A stretch of 64,000 bases of DNA from positions 6,151,001-6,215,000 of the forward strand of contig NZ_CP059732.1 of the NCBI RefSeq assembly GCF_014117325.1, read 5' to 3'. The DNA is from Spirosoma foliorum (GTDB taxonomy: Bacteria; Bacteroidota; Bacteroidia; Cytophagales; Spirosomataceae). Both the position numbers and the translations under genes were made by a program. Positions 1-8,792 of this stretch are shown one piece after another (positions within the stretch are counted from its first letter, which is position 1; the number at the start of each line of letters is the position of its first letter). Under the pieces are notes generated by a model that saw only the letters and a list, made by a program, of their open reading frames with translations, was not told the DNA's origin and did no database searches.

Positions 1-177
1 TATTTTCCGAAAGAATACGCAACAGGCACAGCGGCTCCAGCTCTTCAGGATGGCTATGTACTGTACGAAGCAGCCGCCAAACGCACCTTTAACATAAGTC
101 GGGATTATTTGTGGCCGCTGCCCGTAAACGAGCTTGGCCTCAACCCGAATCTCGGCAAGAATAATCCAGGTTGGTAG
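1..177 (+). CDS. SusD/RagB-family outer-membrane lipoprotein, C-terminal end only
   Basis: The first 58 codons are open from the window edge to a TAG stop, so only the C-terminus is present. The visible end contains YLWPLPVNELGLNPNLGKN and finishes in NPGW. This is the usual closing signature of SusD-like glycan-binding lipoproteins (Y-L-W-P-I-P, NPxL, NPGW). Such proteins cap a SusC TonB-dependent porin and deliver oligosaccharides to it. The heparinase-like lyase that follows on the same strand suggests this pair belongs to a locus for a uronic-acid-containing polysaccharide. The family call rests on the terminal motif alone; the SusC partner would lie upstream, outside the window. Confidence 0.8.
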   Translation, partial: YFPKEYATGTAAPALQDGYVLYEAAAKRTFNISRDYLWPLPVNELGLNPNLGKNNPGW

Positions 178-250
178 TCAGATAATGGGTAGGGTAATTG
201 AAAGACTCTACCCATTTCTATGTTGGTCTGGACTGGTCGGCCAGACGTGT

Positions 251-365
251 TGTCGGTTACTTATAACCGACACGTGAGGTTTCTGGAACGCCAGCCCGGT
301 CAAAACCTCGTGAGCACCTATAGGTTTTAAGAAACCTCAGAGTGTCAGCTATAAGTAGCTGACAC
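251..365. repeat. Composite hairpin array (copy A)
   Basis: Three palindromic units in a row. First comes a 9-bp stem with loop CTTA (251-272). Then a long inverted repeat TGAGGTTTCT / AGAAACCTCA (275-284 with 330-339), whose right side contains its own hairpin GGTTT-TAAG-AAACC. Last is a 10-bp stem GTGTCAGCTA with loop TAAG (342-365). The same order of elements recurs at 10461-10567. It fills the gap between the SusD-like gene and the lyase and ends 20 bp before the lyase start, so it could act as terminator or 5' leader structure. Confidence 0.75.
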
Positions 366-385
366 CACCAAACTCCATTAACTCA

Positions 386-2344
386 ATGATAAGCTCCCGC
401 ATACATATCATTCTGATACTCCTTTTCGCTTCATCCATCACTCACGCCCAGCGGAAAGAACGCCATATTCTCAGTCGTTTTTCGGAAGCGGATGTAGCCA
501 GTTCGTTGATTCCTCGGGCAGACTGGAAGCCGTTTCCACAGACAGCGGCTGAGTGGCAGACCCGCTTACCGGACTCACTTCGGCAACAGCTTATTAAGAA
601 AGGTGAAAACTGGTTGGGGAAAGACTGGCCCGCAATTTCGGCCTCACTCCTGCTCACCTCCACGCGTACCGGCGACCGTACGGAGTACTCTAATTTTCAG
701 GCTAAACGGCGGGCACATTTAATGAGTCTGGTATGGGCTGAAGCCATTGAGGGAAAAGGGCGTTTTGCTGAAGACATCATGAATGGCGTCTGGTCAACCT
801 GCGAAGAAACTTATTGGGGTATTCCGGTGCATCTGTATTTGCAGAAAGCCAGGTTAGGATTGCCCGACGTCGAAGAACCCACCGTCGATCTGGTTTCAGC
901 GGAAACGGCCGTTATGCTATCGCTGACCGATTATCTGGTTGGCCCTGTGCTTGAGAGTAAGTCCAAATTGTTGCGTCCCCGAATCCAGTATGAACTGAAT
1001 CGCCGGGTGCTGAAGCCTATGGAAACCGCCCGATATGGCTACCTGGGCAATGTGGATGATAAGCCCGTTAACAACTGGAATCCCTGGATCATCTCGAACT
1101 GGCAGTTGACCAATCTGCTGATGGAGAAAGATGAAGCACGTCGGGTCAAAAACTTGCACTATTCCATGCTGTTGCTCGATAACTACCTCAACAGCCTGGG
1201 CGATGATGGTGGTTGCGACGAAGGCCCATCTTACTGGTTTGTGGCGGGTGGAAGCACATTCGATGCGTTGGAAGTCCTGAATCAGGCTACAAAAGGCAAA
1301 GTAAATGTGTATCAGGAACCGCTGATCAGAAATATGGCGGCCTACATTTACAAGACGCACATCGCGGGTAACTACTTCATCAACACCGCCGACGCCAGTC
1401 CCACCATCCAGGTCGACGCCCCTTTTTTATATCGGATTGGAAAAGCGGTCAATGACCCGCAACTGGTGCAACTGGCAACCTGGTTCTATTCACGTTCCAG
1501 CCAACCGATTTCGGGCGAAACCAATACCAAACAACGGGCGCTGTTTGACTGGTTGAGTCTGCCCGAAATGGCAAAAGTTGTTACATCCTCCAGCAATCTG
1601 AAAGCACCTGATCTGTCTAGCGTCTGGTTTGCTGATATTCAGCTGATGGGTGCCCGCACCAGCAACGACCGTTTGTATGTAGCCTCGCACGGGGGACATA
1701 ACAACGAAAGCCACAACCATAACGATGTTGGCGATTTCATTATCTACGCGAATAGTACACCCGTCATTATTGATGCGGGTTCTGGAACGTACACGGCCAA
1801 AACGTTCTCGGCCGAGCGCTACAATTCCTGGTACAACACCTCGCCTTACCACAATCTGCCAACCATCAACGGTATTCCACAGTCAGCCGGGCGGAAGTTT
1901 GAAGCTACGAACGTGGTCTATACGCATCCGGCCAACACAACCGATTTACGGATGGATATCGAAACCGCCTACCCGCCAACGACAACTCTCAAAAAATGGA
2001 CGCGGACAATAAAAACCACACCCAAAAATACGATTGAAATTGGGGACGAGTACACGGCGACTGCGCCCTTAAAAAGCCTCTCGCAAACGTTCATGACCAT
2101 CTGCACCGTCAATACCAGTCAACCCGGCAAACTTATTTTCGAGCAGGTTGGCGGCAAAAAAGTGAGTCTGGAGTATGATGCCACCAAATGGAAAGTCTCG
2201 GTTGAAAAGTTGCCACTAGATCAGTCCGACGACAAAATATTCCGGCAGAAATGGCAGGTGCAGGATATCTTCCGAATACTCCTGACCAACCAATCGCTGG
2301 CAGCCCAGGACAAATTCAGATATGTAGTATCAACAGTAAATTAA
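386..2344 (+). CDS. Heparinase II/III-family polysaccharide lyase, secreted
   Basis: A 652-residue protein with an N-terminal signal peptide (hydrophobic ILILLFASS, cleavage after THA-Q). The first ~370 residues have the character of an alpha/alpha toroid with NNWNPW and DDGGCDEGPSYW motifs. The C-terminal half has the beta-sandwich signature NNESHNHNDVGDF (His443, His445, Asp447), followed by DAGSGTY. That arrangement is typical of heparinase II/III-like lyases, which cleave uronic-acid glycans (heparinoids, alginate-like or oligo-uronides) by beta-elimination. It follows a SusD-like gene and precedes a hexuronate-type carrier, which fits uronate release. Exact substrate cannot be read from the sequence. 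Length and motif order look intact. Confidence 0.9.
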   Translation: MISSRIHIILILLFASSITHAQRKERHILSRFSEADVASSLIPRADWKPFPQTAAEWQTRLPDSLRQQLIKKGENWLGKDWPAISASLLLTSTRTGDRTEYSNFQAKRRAHLMSLVWAEAIEGKGRFAEDIMNGVWSTCEETYWGIPVHLYLQKARLGLPDVEEPTVDLVSAETAVMLSLTDYLVGPVLESKSKLLRPRIQYELNRRVLKPMETARYGYLGNVDDKPVNNWNPWIISNWQLTNLLMEKDEARRVKNLHYSMLLLDNYLNSLGDDGGCDEGPSYWFVAGGSTFDALEVLNQATKGKVNVYQEPLIRNMAAYIYKTHIAGNYFINTADASPTIQVDAPFLYRIGKAVNDPQLVQLATWFYSRSSQPISGETNTKQRALFDWLSLPEMAKVVTSSSNLKAPDLSSVWFADIQLMGARTSNDRLYVASHGGHNNESHNHNDVGDFIIYANSTPVIIDAGSGTYTAKTFSAERYNSWYNTSPYHNLPTINGIPQSAGRKFEATNVVYTHPANTTDLRMDIETAYPPTTTLKKWTRTIKTTPKNTIEIGDEYTATAPLKSLSQTFMTICTVNTSQPGKLIFEQVGGKKVSLEYDATKWKVSVEKLPLDQSDDKIFRQKWQVQDIFRILLTNQSLAAQDKFRYVVSTVN

Positions 2345-2373
2345 CGAGAACGGCGACAGCAAATCCTCCAGCG

Positions 2374-2498
2374 ATTGGCCCATAGGGCCTACACAGCGTA
2401 GCGTTGGTAGCCAACAGGTCTTGTACCTAACGGCACAGGATTCCATTCTGTTGACGCTACCTACCAACGCCTTTGGCTGTAAAGGCCCTATAGGCCAA
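2374..2498. repeat. Imperfect long inverted repeat between lyase and PQQ dehydrogenase
   Basis: The left arm reads TTGGCCCATAGGGCCT then GCGTTGGTAG; the right arm reads CTACCAACGC then AGGCCCTATAGGCCAA. The loop contains a second pair, CAACAG / CTGTTG. It occupies most of the 207-bp gap between codirectional genes and probably ends the upstream transcript, although no clean T-run follows. Confidence 0.65.
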
Positions 2499-2551
2499 AA
2501 TTAATCCCGACTTTACATTAAAAAAGCTGCTATTCTGTACTTTCCCATGTC

Positions 2552-4663
2552 ATGAAATACCTGCTGATCATAGCGTCGTTGCTCCTGATTGCCTTCCAGT
2601 TTGGGCACATTCCTGTCTTACCCGACACGAACTGGAGCGAATACAATGGCGACGGTGCCCGAAGCCATTTCTCGCCATTGACACAAATAAATCCGGAGAA
2701 TGTACAACAACTAAAAGTAGCCTGGACCTATTCATCGGGCGGAGCCGATACAACGGGCAACCGAACCCAGATGCAATGCAACCCTATTGTTGTTGATGGC
2801 GTTTTGTACGGCGTTTCAGCTAATACACAGACATTTGCGTTGAATGCCGCAACGGGTCAGGAAATCTGGCGAACGAAATTGACCGACAACGGCGGCACCA
2901 CCAGTCGGGGCGTAACGTACTGGGCGGATGGCTCGGATAAACGCATTTTGTTTGGTGCAGGCAAATGGCTTTACGCCTTCGAGGCAAAGACGGGTAAACC
3001 CGTTGACAGCTTTGGCCAACGTGGACGTATTGACCTGAAAGAAGGCATTGAACGACCCGGTGCCGATAATTACGTTCAGCCCAACACGCCCAACACCATT
3101 TACAAAAACCTGGTCATTGTGGGTGTGCGCGTCTCCGAGGGCGAAACGGCCTTGCTGGGAGATGTGCGTGCTTATGATGTTCGAACGGGCCAAAAGGTCT
3201 GGACATTTCACACCATCCCGCAACCCGGCGAATTTGGCTACGACACTTGGGCACCTGCCAATCCGCGCCAACGACTGGGCGGTGCCAATGCCTGGGCGGG
3301 TATGGCCATCGACCGGGATCGAGGTATTGTGTACATCCCAACGGGTTCCGCAGCTTATGATTTTTACGGCGGCAATCGAAAAGGCAATAACCTTTACGCC
3401 AATTGTTTGCTGGCATTAGATGCAACAACAGGCAAACGGCTCTGGCATTTTCAGTTTGTGCATCACGACATCTGGGATCGTGACCCACCCGCACCCCCAA
3501 GTTTGTTAACCGTTGTTCAAGCCGGAACCGACGGTCGGCCCCGAAAAATTGATGCCGTCGCACAAACGACCAAACAGGGCCACGTTTTCGTTTTTGATCG
3601 GGTTACGGGGAAGCCGTTGTTTCCGGTCATCGAGAAAGCGTTTCCAGCCGCTGCCGTTTCGGGAGAATACCCCAGCCGAACGCAACCTATCCCAACGAAA
3701 CCCGCGCCGTTTACGAAGCAATCATTCACCGAAAAAGACATTAACCCCTGGGCATCGAACCGGGATGAAATCGTAGCCACATTGCGAAAAGCTCATACGG
3801 GCAGTCCATATATTCCACTGACGTCAACAATGACCATCTTCTTCCCCGGTACCGATGGCGGTGCGCAATGGGGCGGCTCGGCGGTCGATCCAGAGGGAGT
3901 GATCTATATACCTGCCAAGCAAAATCCCTGCTTTTCCTCATTGGTGCTGAAAGAGCAACCTACCGGTAATGCGTCGGTAACGGGGGCACAATTGTACAGC
4001 TTGCGTTGTGCCGCTTGCCACGGTGCCGACCGACGGGGAAATCACGATGGTTCATATCCTTCGTTATTGGGACTGGAAGCACGACTGTCCTCCGATGCCG
4101 TTCATCAGGTGTTGTTGAAAGGTCGGGGGATGATGCCTTCTTTTTCACATCTTCCCGAAGCCGAACGCAAAGCTATCGTCGATTTTCTGTTTAACAAAGG
4201 CAATACGACGCAAACCGTGAGCGCTCAGAAAGCGGGGCTGCCTTATCAGCATACGGGCTACAATCGCTGGTACGACAGCAAGGGTTATCCCGTGAGCGCA
4301 CCGCCCTGGGGAACTTTAACAGCCATCGATCTTAATACGGGCGAGCATCGTTGGCAGGTACCGTTGGGTGAGTATAAAGAACTCACCGCGAGAGGTATTG
4401 CACCAACCGGAACCGATAACTATGGCGGACCGCTTGTAACGGGCAGCAATCTGTTGTTTATTGCCGCCAGTAAAGACGAGCAGCTACGGGCATTTGACAA
4501 AAAAACGGGTAAAATTCTGTGGCAGGTTCAACTGCCAGCCGCAGGATATGCATCGCCCAGTACCTATTCGGTAGGAGGCAAACAGTATGTGGTCATTGCT
4601 TGTGGTGGCGGAAAATTGAACACAAAATCAGGAGATAAGTACGTCGCTTTTGCTTTAGAGTAG
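2552..4663 (+). CDS. PQQ-dependent dehydrogenase with inserted cytochrome c domain
   Basis: A 703-residue quinoprotein oxidising an alcohol or sugar in the periplasm. After a hydrophobic N-terminus (YLLIIASLLLIAF) come propeller motifs typical of PQQ dehydrogenases: repeated W-like A-x-D-x-x-T-G-x-x-x-W blocks such as ALNAATGQEIW, AYDVRTGQKVW, ALDATTGKRLW and AFDKKTGKILW. At residues 486-490 there is a CAACH haem c site, followed by a candidate Met ligand in GRGMMPSF. The cytochrome domain (about 475-555) lies inside the propeller: typical propeller blades continue after it, including the GTDNYGGPLVT strand. This should allow direct electron transfer from PQQ to haem. Substrate is uncertain; the neighbours suggest a sugar or aldehyde from uronate or aromatic breakdown. 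Confidence 0.9.
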   Translation: MKYLLIIASLLLIAFQFGHIPVLPDTNWSEYNGDGARSHFSPLTQINPENVQQLKVAWTYSSGGADTTGNRTQMQCNPIVVDGVLYGVSANTQTFALNAATGQEIWRTKLTDNGGTTSRGVTYWADGSDKRILFGAGKWLYAFEAKTGKPVDSFGQRGRIDLKEGIERPGADNYVQPNTPNTIYKNLVIVGVRVSEGETALLGDVRAYDVRTGQKVWTFHTIPQPGEFGYDTWAPANPRQRLGGANAWAGMAIDRDRGIVYIPTGSAAYDFYGGNRKGNNLYANCLLALDATTGKRLWHFQFVHHDIWDRDPPAPPSLLTVVQAGTDGRPRKIDAVAQTTKQGHVFVFDRVTGKPLFPVIEKAFPAAAVSGEYPSRTQPIPTKPAPFTKQSFTEKDINPWASNRDEIVATLRKAHTGSPYIPLTSTMTIFFPGTDGGAQWGGSAVDPEGVIYIPAKQNPCFSSLVLKEQPTGNASVTGAQLYSLRCAACHGADRRGNHDGSYPSLLGLEARLSSDAVHQVLLKGRGMMPSFSHLPEAERKAIVDFLFNKGNTTQTVSAQKAGLPYQHTGYNRWYDSKGYPVSAPPWGTLTAIDLNTGEHRWQVPLGEYKELTARGIAPTGTDNYGGPLVTGSNLLFIAASKDEQLRAFDKKTGKILWQVQLPAAGYASPSTYSVGGKQYVVIACGGGKLNTKSGDKYVAFALE

Positions 4664-4672
4664 GTATCTGGG

Positions 4673-4749
4673 TTTACGGTTTGTGGTTTACGGTTGGCTG
4701 ACGCGTCAGCAAGACCTGCGTCAGCCAACCGTAAACCACAAACCGTAAA
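4673..4749. repeat. Long perfect inverted repeat after the PQQ dehydrogenase
   Basis: Arms TTTACGGTTTGTGGTTTACG.. and ..CGTAAACCACAAACCGTAAA pair over about 32 bp, with a short loop around AAGACC. Each arm is itself built from the word TTTACGG/TTTGTGG repeated. It fills the 101-bp gap before the next codirectional gene and ends 15 bp ahead of that start codon. It is probably a terminator or mRNA-stabilising hairpin. Confidence 0.75.
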
Positions 4750-4764
4750 TCGAATACCCCAAAT

Positions 4765-5802
4765 ATGTCTTCCGTAATTAACGTTGGTTTGGTTGGTTTT
4801 GGCTTGTCTGGGCGGTATTTCCATACGCCGTTTCTGTCTGTCAATCCGAAGTTTCATATAAAGAAAATCGCCAGTAGCCGTCCTGATGCGGTTCGTGAGT
4901 TTGATCCGTCGATTGAGTGGGTTGCTACACCGGAAGAGCTGTTCGCCGATCCGGCTATCGATCTCGTTTTCATTTGTTCGCCCAACGAAACACATGTCGA
5001 CTATGCGCGAAAGGCACTCGAACAAGGCAAAAACGTCGTGGTTGAAAAACCATTTGCGCTTTCGGAAGCCGAAGCCATTGAGTTATTGGCGTTAGCCAAA
5101 CAGAAGGGCAAAATCGCTACCGCTTACCAAAATCGGCGGTGGGATTCTGACTTTTTAACGATCAAACGTTTACTAGCCGAAGATGCCTTAGGGGAACTCG
5201 TTGATTATGAATGCCTGTATGATCGCTACTCGCCTGTTCCACCGAATTCCCAAAGTTGGAAAGAACAGGCCGGTCCAGGGCGGGGCAATCTGTACAACTT
5301 AGGGCCCCACTTGCTCGATCAGGCGCTGAACCTGTTTGGCAAACCCGACACCGTACAGGCTAGCATCCGAATCCTCCGTCCGAACAGCCATGTGCCTGAC
5401 TATTTCGACATAAAACTGGGCTATCCCGATAAGATCGTTCGGCTTGAATCCAATCTGCTGGTGTATCATAATCAGCTACGATTTAGTCTGCATGGCACCA
5501 AAGGCTCGTTTATCAAAGGCGGCTTAGATGTGCAGGAGGAACGCCAACGGCTCAACGAATTACCAAATCGGCCCGATTGGGGGGTTGAACCAGAGGATCG
5601 TTGGGGAACGCTTTACAGAGATGGGAAAGCCGAAGTCATTGAAAGTGAGCCCGGCAATTACACCCCTTTTTACGACAACCTCTACGATGCGATTGTGAAC
5701 GGAGCCGAACCCGCTATCACCCCCGCCGATATTCAACAACTTGCCCGTGTCATCGACCTAGCGCTGGAAAGTAGCCAAACTCAACGTACCATCGCTTATT
5801 AA
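4765..5802 (+). CDS. Gfo/Idh/MocA-family NAD(P)-dependent oxidoreductase
   Basis: A 345-residue cytoplasmic protein without a signal peptide. The N-terminal Rossmann fold starts GLVGFGLSGRYFHTPFL. The family hallmark EKPFALS is at about residues 94-100, with the NETHVDYA helix before it. The C-terminal alpha/beta domain has GRGNLYNLGPHLLDQ (catalytic His region). It most resembles the YdgJ-type subgroup that oxidises or reduces sugars and inositol-like polyols with NAD(P). It overlaps no neighbour, but the MFS carrier starts 2 bp after its stop, so the two are almost certainly cotranscribed: import followed by oxidation or reduction of the imported sugar acid. Confidence 0.9.
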   Translation: MSSVINVGLVGFGLSGRYFHTPFLSVNPKFHIKKIASSRPDAVREFDPSIEWVATPEELFADPAIDLVFICSPNETHVDYARKALEQGKNVVVEKPFALSEAEAIELLALAKQKGKIATAYQNRRWDSDFLTIKRLLAEDALGELVDYECLYDRYSPVPPNSQSWKEQAGPGRGNLYNLGPHLLDQALNLFGKPDTVQASIRILRPNSHVPDYFDIKLGYPDKIVRLESNLLVYHNQLRFSLHGTKGSFIKGGLDVQEERQRLNELPNRPDWGVEPEDRWGTLYRDGKAEVIESEPGNYTPFYDNLYDAIVNGAEPAITPADIQQLARVIDLALESSQTQRTIAY

Positions 5803-5804
5803 TC

Positions 5805-7076
5805 ATGACCACCTACCGCTGGCGAATTGTAGTGCTTCTGTTTGTAGCTACGACTATAAACTATCTGGACCGACAGGTAATCAGCCTGCTCAAACCCACG
5901 TTAGAAACCGTTTTCAACTGGACCGAAACCGATTACAGCCATATCGTGATGGCGTTTCAGGCCGCTTATGCCTTTAGCTATGTTGTCTTTGGTCGATTGA
6001 TCGATACCATCGGCACCAAAATGGGCTATGCGATTGCCGTTTCGGTGTGGAGCATAGCCGCGATGATGCATGGGTTGGCAACCAGCACGTTCGGCTTTGG
6101 CGTTTACCGCGCTCTGCTGGGTTTAGGCGAAGGCGGAAACTTCCCGGCGGCCATTAAAACCGTAGCCGAGTGGTTTCCCCGAAAGGAACGGGCACTGGCA
6201 ACAGGTATCTTTAACTCCGGCACAAACATCGGTGCAGTGGTTGCGCCTATTCTAGTCCCCTGGGTATTGGGGGCTTATGGCTGGCAAATGGCGTTCGTGC
6301 TGACGGGACTGGTTGGGTTCATCTGGCTTGTTTTCTGGTGGATGAGCTACGAAAATCCGCAACGGCATAAAAAGCTATCCTCAGAAGAACTGGTTTATAT
6401 CACCAGCGATGCCGAAAGCACTACCGGCGAATCGATTCCGTGGCTGAATCTCCTTAAGTATCGGCAAACCTGGGCCTTCGTGCTGGGCAAACTATTCACC
6501 GACCCGGTCTGGTGGTTTTTCCTGTTCTGGCTACCTTCTTATTTTGCCTCCTCATTTAATCTTGACCTGAAAAAGCCCAGCTTACCGCTCATTTTCGTAT
6601 ACACAGCCGCTACGCTGGGTAGCGTGGGTGGTGGGTATTTATCCGGTTATTTCATCCGCCGGGGCTGGACGATCAACCGCTCCCGTAAAACGGCCATGCT
6701 GCTCTACGCGCTCTGCATTGTGCCCATTGTACTGACCCGTTACGCAACCTCTATCTGGGAAGTGGTTGGGTTGCTGAGTCTGGCCGTTGCTGCTCACCAA
6801 GCCTGGAGTGCCAACCTGTTTACGCTCGTGTCGGATATGTTTCCCAAGAATGCCGTTAGTTCGGTTGTTGGGCTAGGTGGCATGGCTGGTTCGCTGGGTG
6901 GACTCGCCTTCCCCATTGTGGTGGGTGCGTTGCTGGATACGTATAAAGCACAGGGCGATATTACCATCGGCTATAACTACCTGTTTTTGCTCTGCGGCAG
7001 CGCCTATATACTGGCCTGGTTATGTATCCACTTCTTTGCGCCTAAGTTGAAACCAGTTGAGTCGATAGAACGCTGA
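5805..7076 (+). CDS. MFS transporter, hexuronate/anion:cation symporter (ExuT-like) type
   Basis: A 423-residue integral membrane protein with about 12 hydrophobic segments. The N-terminus TTINYLDRQVISLLKPTLE and the RALLGLGEGGNFPAAIKTV motif in helix 4 are typical of the anion:cation symporter branch of the major facilitator superfamily. That branch includes hexuronate and other sugar-acid carriers. It lies in the inner membrane. The start is 2 bp after the upstream oxidoreductase, which supports one operon. A galacturonate, glucuronate or aldonate substrate fits the surrounding lyase, but aromatic acids are also carried by this branch. Its stop codon lies inside the left arm of the downstream inverted repeat. 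Confidence 0.88.
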   Translation: MTTYRWRIVVLLFVATTINYLDRQVISLLKPTLETVFNWTETDYSHIVMAFQAAYAFSYVVFGRLIDTIGTKMGYAIAVSVWSIAAMMHGLATSTFGFGVYRALLGLGEGGNFPAAIKTVAEWFPRKERALATGIFNSGTNIGAVVAPILVPWVLGAYGWQMAFVLTGLVGFIWLVFWWMSYENPQRHKKLSSEELVYITSDAESTTGESIPWLNLLKYRQTWAFVLGKLFTDPVWWFFLFWLPSYFASSFNLDLKKPSLPLIFVYTAATLGSVGGGYLSGYFIRRGWTINRSRKTAMLLYALCIVPIVLTRYATSIWEVVGLLSLAVAAHQAWSANLFTLVSDMFPKNAVSSVVGLGGMAGSLGGLAFPIVVGALLDTYKAQGDITIGYNYLFLLCGSAYILAWLCIHFFAPKLKPVESIER

Positions 7077-7144
7077 TTTTTATGATCTATATGATGGATT
7101 AAGATCATTTTTAACCATAGTAATCATAAAAATCAGCGTTCTAT
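7065..7144. repeat. Start-codon-abutting inverted repeat, family TAGAACGCTGATTTT (copy 1)
   Basis: Perfect 22-bp arms ATAGAACGCTGATTTTTATGAT (7065-7086) and their complement (7123-7144) enclose 36 bp that contain a further ATGAT/ATCAT pair. The left arm contains the stop codon of the carrier gene. The right arm ends exactly one base before the next ATG, leaving no room for a separate ribosome-binding site. A second copy lies at 11203-11323. Confidence 0.85.
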
Positions 7145-8674
7145 ATGTATCCCCTTACCATCAACCACTGGCTGACGCAGCACGCTCAATTCCGGCCTAA
7201 CCATCTGGCGTTCGTCTTTGACGATACACGCCTGACGTTTGCGGAACTGAACCGGAGTGTCAACCGGATGGCCAATGCATTGCGTGCAGTTGGCATTGGT
7301 AAAGGGGACAAAGTAGCCACCGTGCTGCCCAATAGCCGCGAGTTGTACGAAGCGTTTTGGGCGGTAGCGAAGCTGGGCGCAGTGCTGGTACCGATGAGTC
7401 CGATGGTGCGTGGACGAGGTCTAATAAACTTGCTCAATGATGCCGATTCGGGGTTGGTTCTGACCGACTCTGCCCATGCTTCTTTTCTGGATGAAGTTCG
7501 CAATGAGCTGATTATTCCGGCTACAAACTACTGGTTAACCGATGGCGAGCAATCCAACTGGCAATCGTATGCGGCTTTGGGGGAGGCCGCTTCGCCAGAG
7601 GAACCGCCTACGCTTGACCTAAGTGGTGACGATCTGTACAACATTATGTACAGCAGTGGCACAACTGGATTGCCCAAGGGCATCATGCATTCTCATTTCG
7701 TCCGATCCATGTACGGAACGTTGTTTGCCAACGCCTACCGTATTCGGCCCGAAAGCGTCATTATGCACTCCGGCTCCATTGTATTCAACGGCGCCATGCT
7801 GACGTTTATGCCCGCCATGTTCATCGGCTGCACCTATGTGTTAATGAAAGAATTTTCGGTACAGCCCGTCTTACAAACACTGGCCAGTGAGGGCGTTACG
7901 CACACGATTCTGGTACCAACTCAAATTGCATCCTGTTTGCGCTACCCGGAATTTACGATCAGTAAAATGCCGGCCATCGAATACATTTTGTCGGTGGGAG
8001 CGCCGTTGCTGAGCGAGCAGAAAGAAGAGTTGATCCGACGATTTCCGAATACGTTCTACGAGCTATACGGCCTAACAGAAGGTTTCATGACCGTTTTGGA
8101 CAAGACTGTTTCGGCCGAGAAAACGGGTTCGGTTGGGCGACCGATCTGGTTTTCGGAGATGAAAATTGTCGACGATGAGGGCCTGGAACTACCAACGGGC
8201 GAAGTCGGGGAAATCATTGGCCGGGCACCTTTTCTAACCTCGGGTTACTACAAAAAACCAGCGTTAACCGCCGATGCGCTTCGGAATGGCTGGCTTTACA
8301 CCGGCGACCTGGGTTACATTGACAATGATGGCTATCTGTTTCTGGCAGGCCGGAAGAAAGACCTGATTATTTCGGGTGGTGTGAATGTGTACCCCAAAGA
8401 CATTGAAGAGATTATCATTCGCCATCCGTCAGTAGCCGAAGTAGCCGTATTTGGCGTACCTCACCCCGACTGGGGCGAAACTCCCGTTGCCGCCGTCCGA
8501 TTGGTTGCAGAAGTTTCTATTAGGGAGCTTAAAGACTGGACGAATCAACACATTGAAGCCCGTTATCAGAAGATTTCAGCCATGATGTTACTTGATGAAT
8601 TTCCGAAGAATGTAGCCGGGAAAGTCCTAAAGAATGAACTGCAGGAGCGCTATAGCGCTATGAGAAAATGGTGA
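7145..8674 (+). CDS. Acyl-CoA synthetase (AMP-forming), fatty/aryl acid-CoA ligase family
   Basis: A 509-residue cytoplasmic ANL-superfamily enzyme activating a carboxylic acid as acyl-AMP and then acyl-CoA. Visible signatures are the P-loop YSSGTTGLPKG at about residues 169-179, the A5 motif ELYGLTEG, the A7/A8 stretch YTGDLGYIDNDGYLFLAGRKKD, and the terminal catalytic lysine in KNVAGKVLKNE. Length is full. The next gene is a tannase/feruloyl-esterase homologue, so a phenylpropanoid or benzoate-type acid released by that esterase is an attractive substrate; a fatty acid is equally possible from sequence alone. Translation must initiate from an ATG abutting a stable hairpin arm. Confidence 0.88.
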   Translation: MYPLTINHWLTQHAQFRPNHLAFVFDDTRLTFAELNRSVNRMANALRAVGIGKGDKVATVLPNSRELYEAFWAVAKLGAVLVPMSPMVRGRGLINLLNDADSGLVLTDSAHASFLDEVRNELIIPATNYWLTDGEQSNWQSYAALGEAASPEEPPTLDLSGDDLYNIMYSSGTTGLPKGIMHSHFVRSMYGTLFANAYRIRPESVIMHSGSIVFNGAMLTFMPAMFIGCTYVLMKEFSVQPVLQTLASEGVTHTILVPTQIASCLRYPEFTISKMPAIEYILSVGAPLLSEQKEELIRRFPNTFYELYGLTEGFMTVLDKTVSAEKTGSVGRPIWFSEMKIVDDEGLELPTGEVGEIIGRAPFLTSGYYKKPALTADALRNGWLYTGDLGYIDNDGYLFLAGRKKDLIISGGVNVYPKDIEEIIIRHPSVAEVAVFGVPHPDWGETPVAAVRLVAEVSIRELKDWTNQHIEARYQKISAMMLLDEFPKNVAGKVLKNELQERYSAMRKW

Positions 8675-8694
8675 AATAGGTAATCAGTTTTTTC

Positions 8695-8767
8695 ATTCTC
8701 ACCGGGTTAAAACCCAGTGCAGTTCATTTATCCTATGTTTTGCACCGGATTTCAACCCGGTGAGAAT
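8695..8767. repeat. ACCGGGTT-family inverted repeat (copy 1)
   Basis: Arms ATTCTCACCGGGTTAAAACC.. (8695-8721) and ..GGTTTCAACCCGGTGAGAAT-like complement (8741-8767) match with three mismatches over 27 bp. Related copies are at 30832-30899 and 43303-43336. It fills the gap between the CoA ligase and the esterase. A GTG inside the right arm could extend the esterase frame, but is more likely fortuitous. Confidence 0.8.
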
Positions 8768-8792
8768 AAAGAAATCAACACGAATACTCAAC

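Noticed and set aside
8760..8792. GTG start extending the tannase-family protein by 11 residues
   Set aside because: The GTG is in a repeat arm and the extension would precede an otherwise normal signal peptide.
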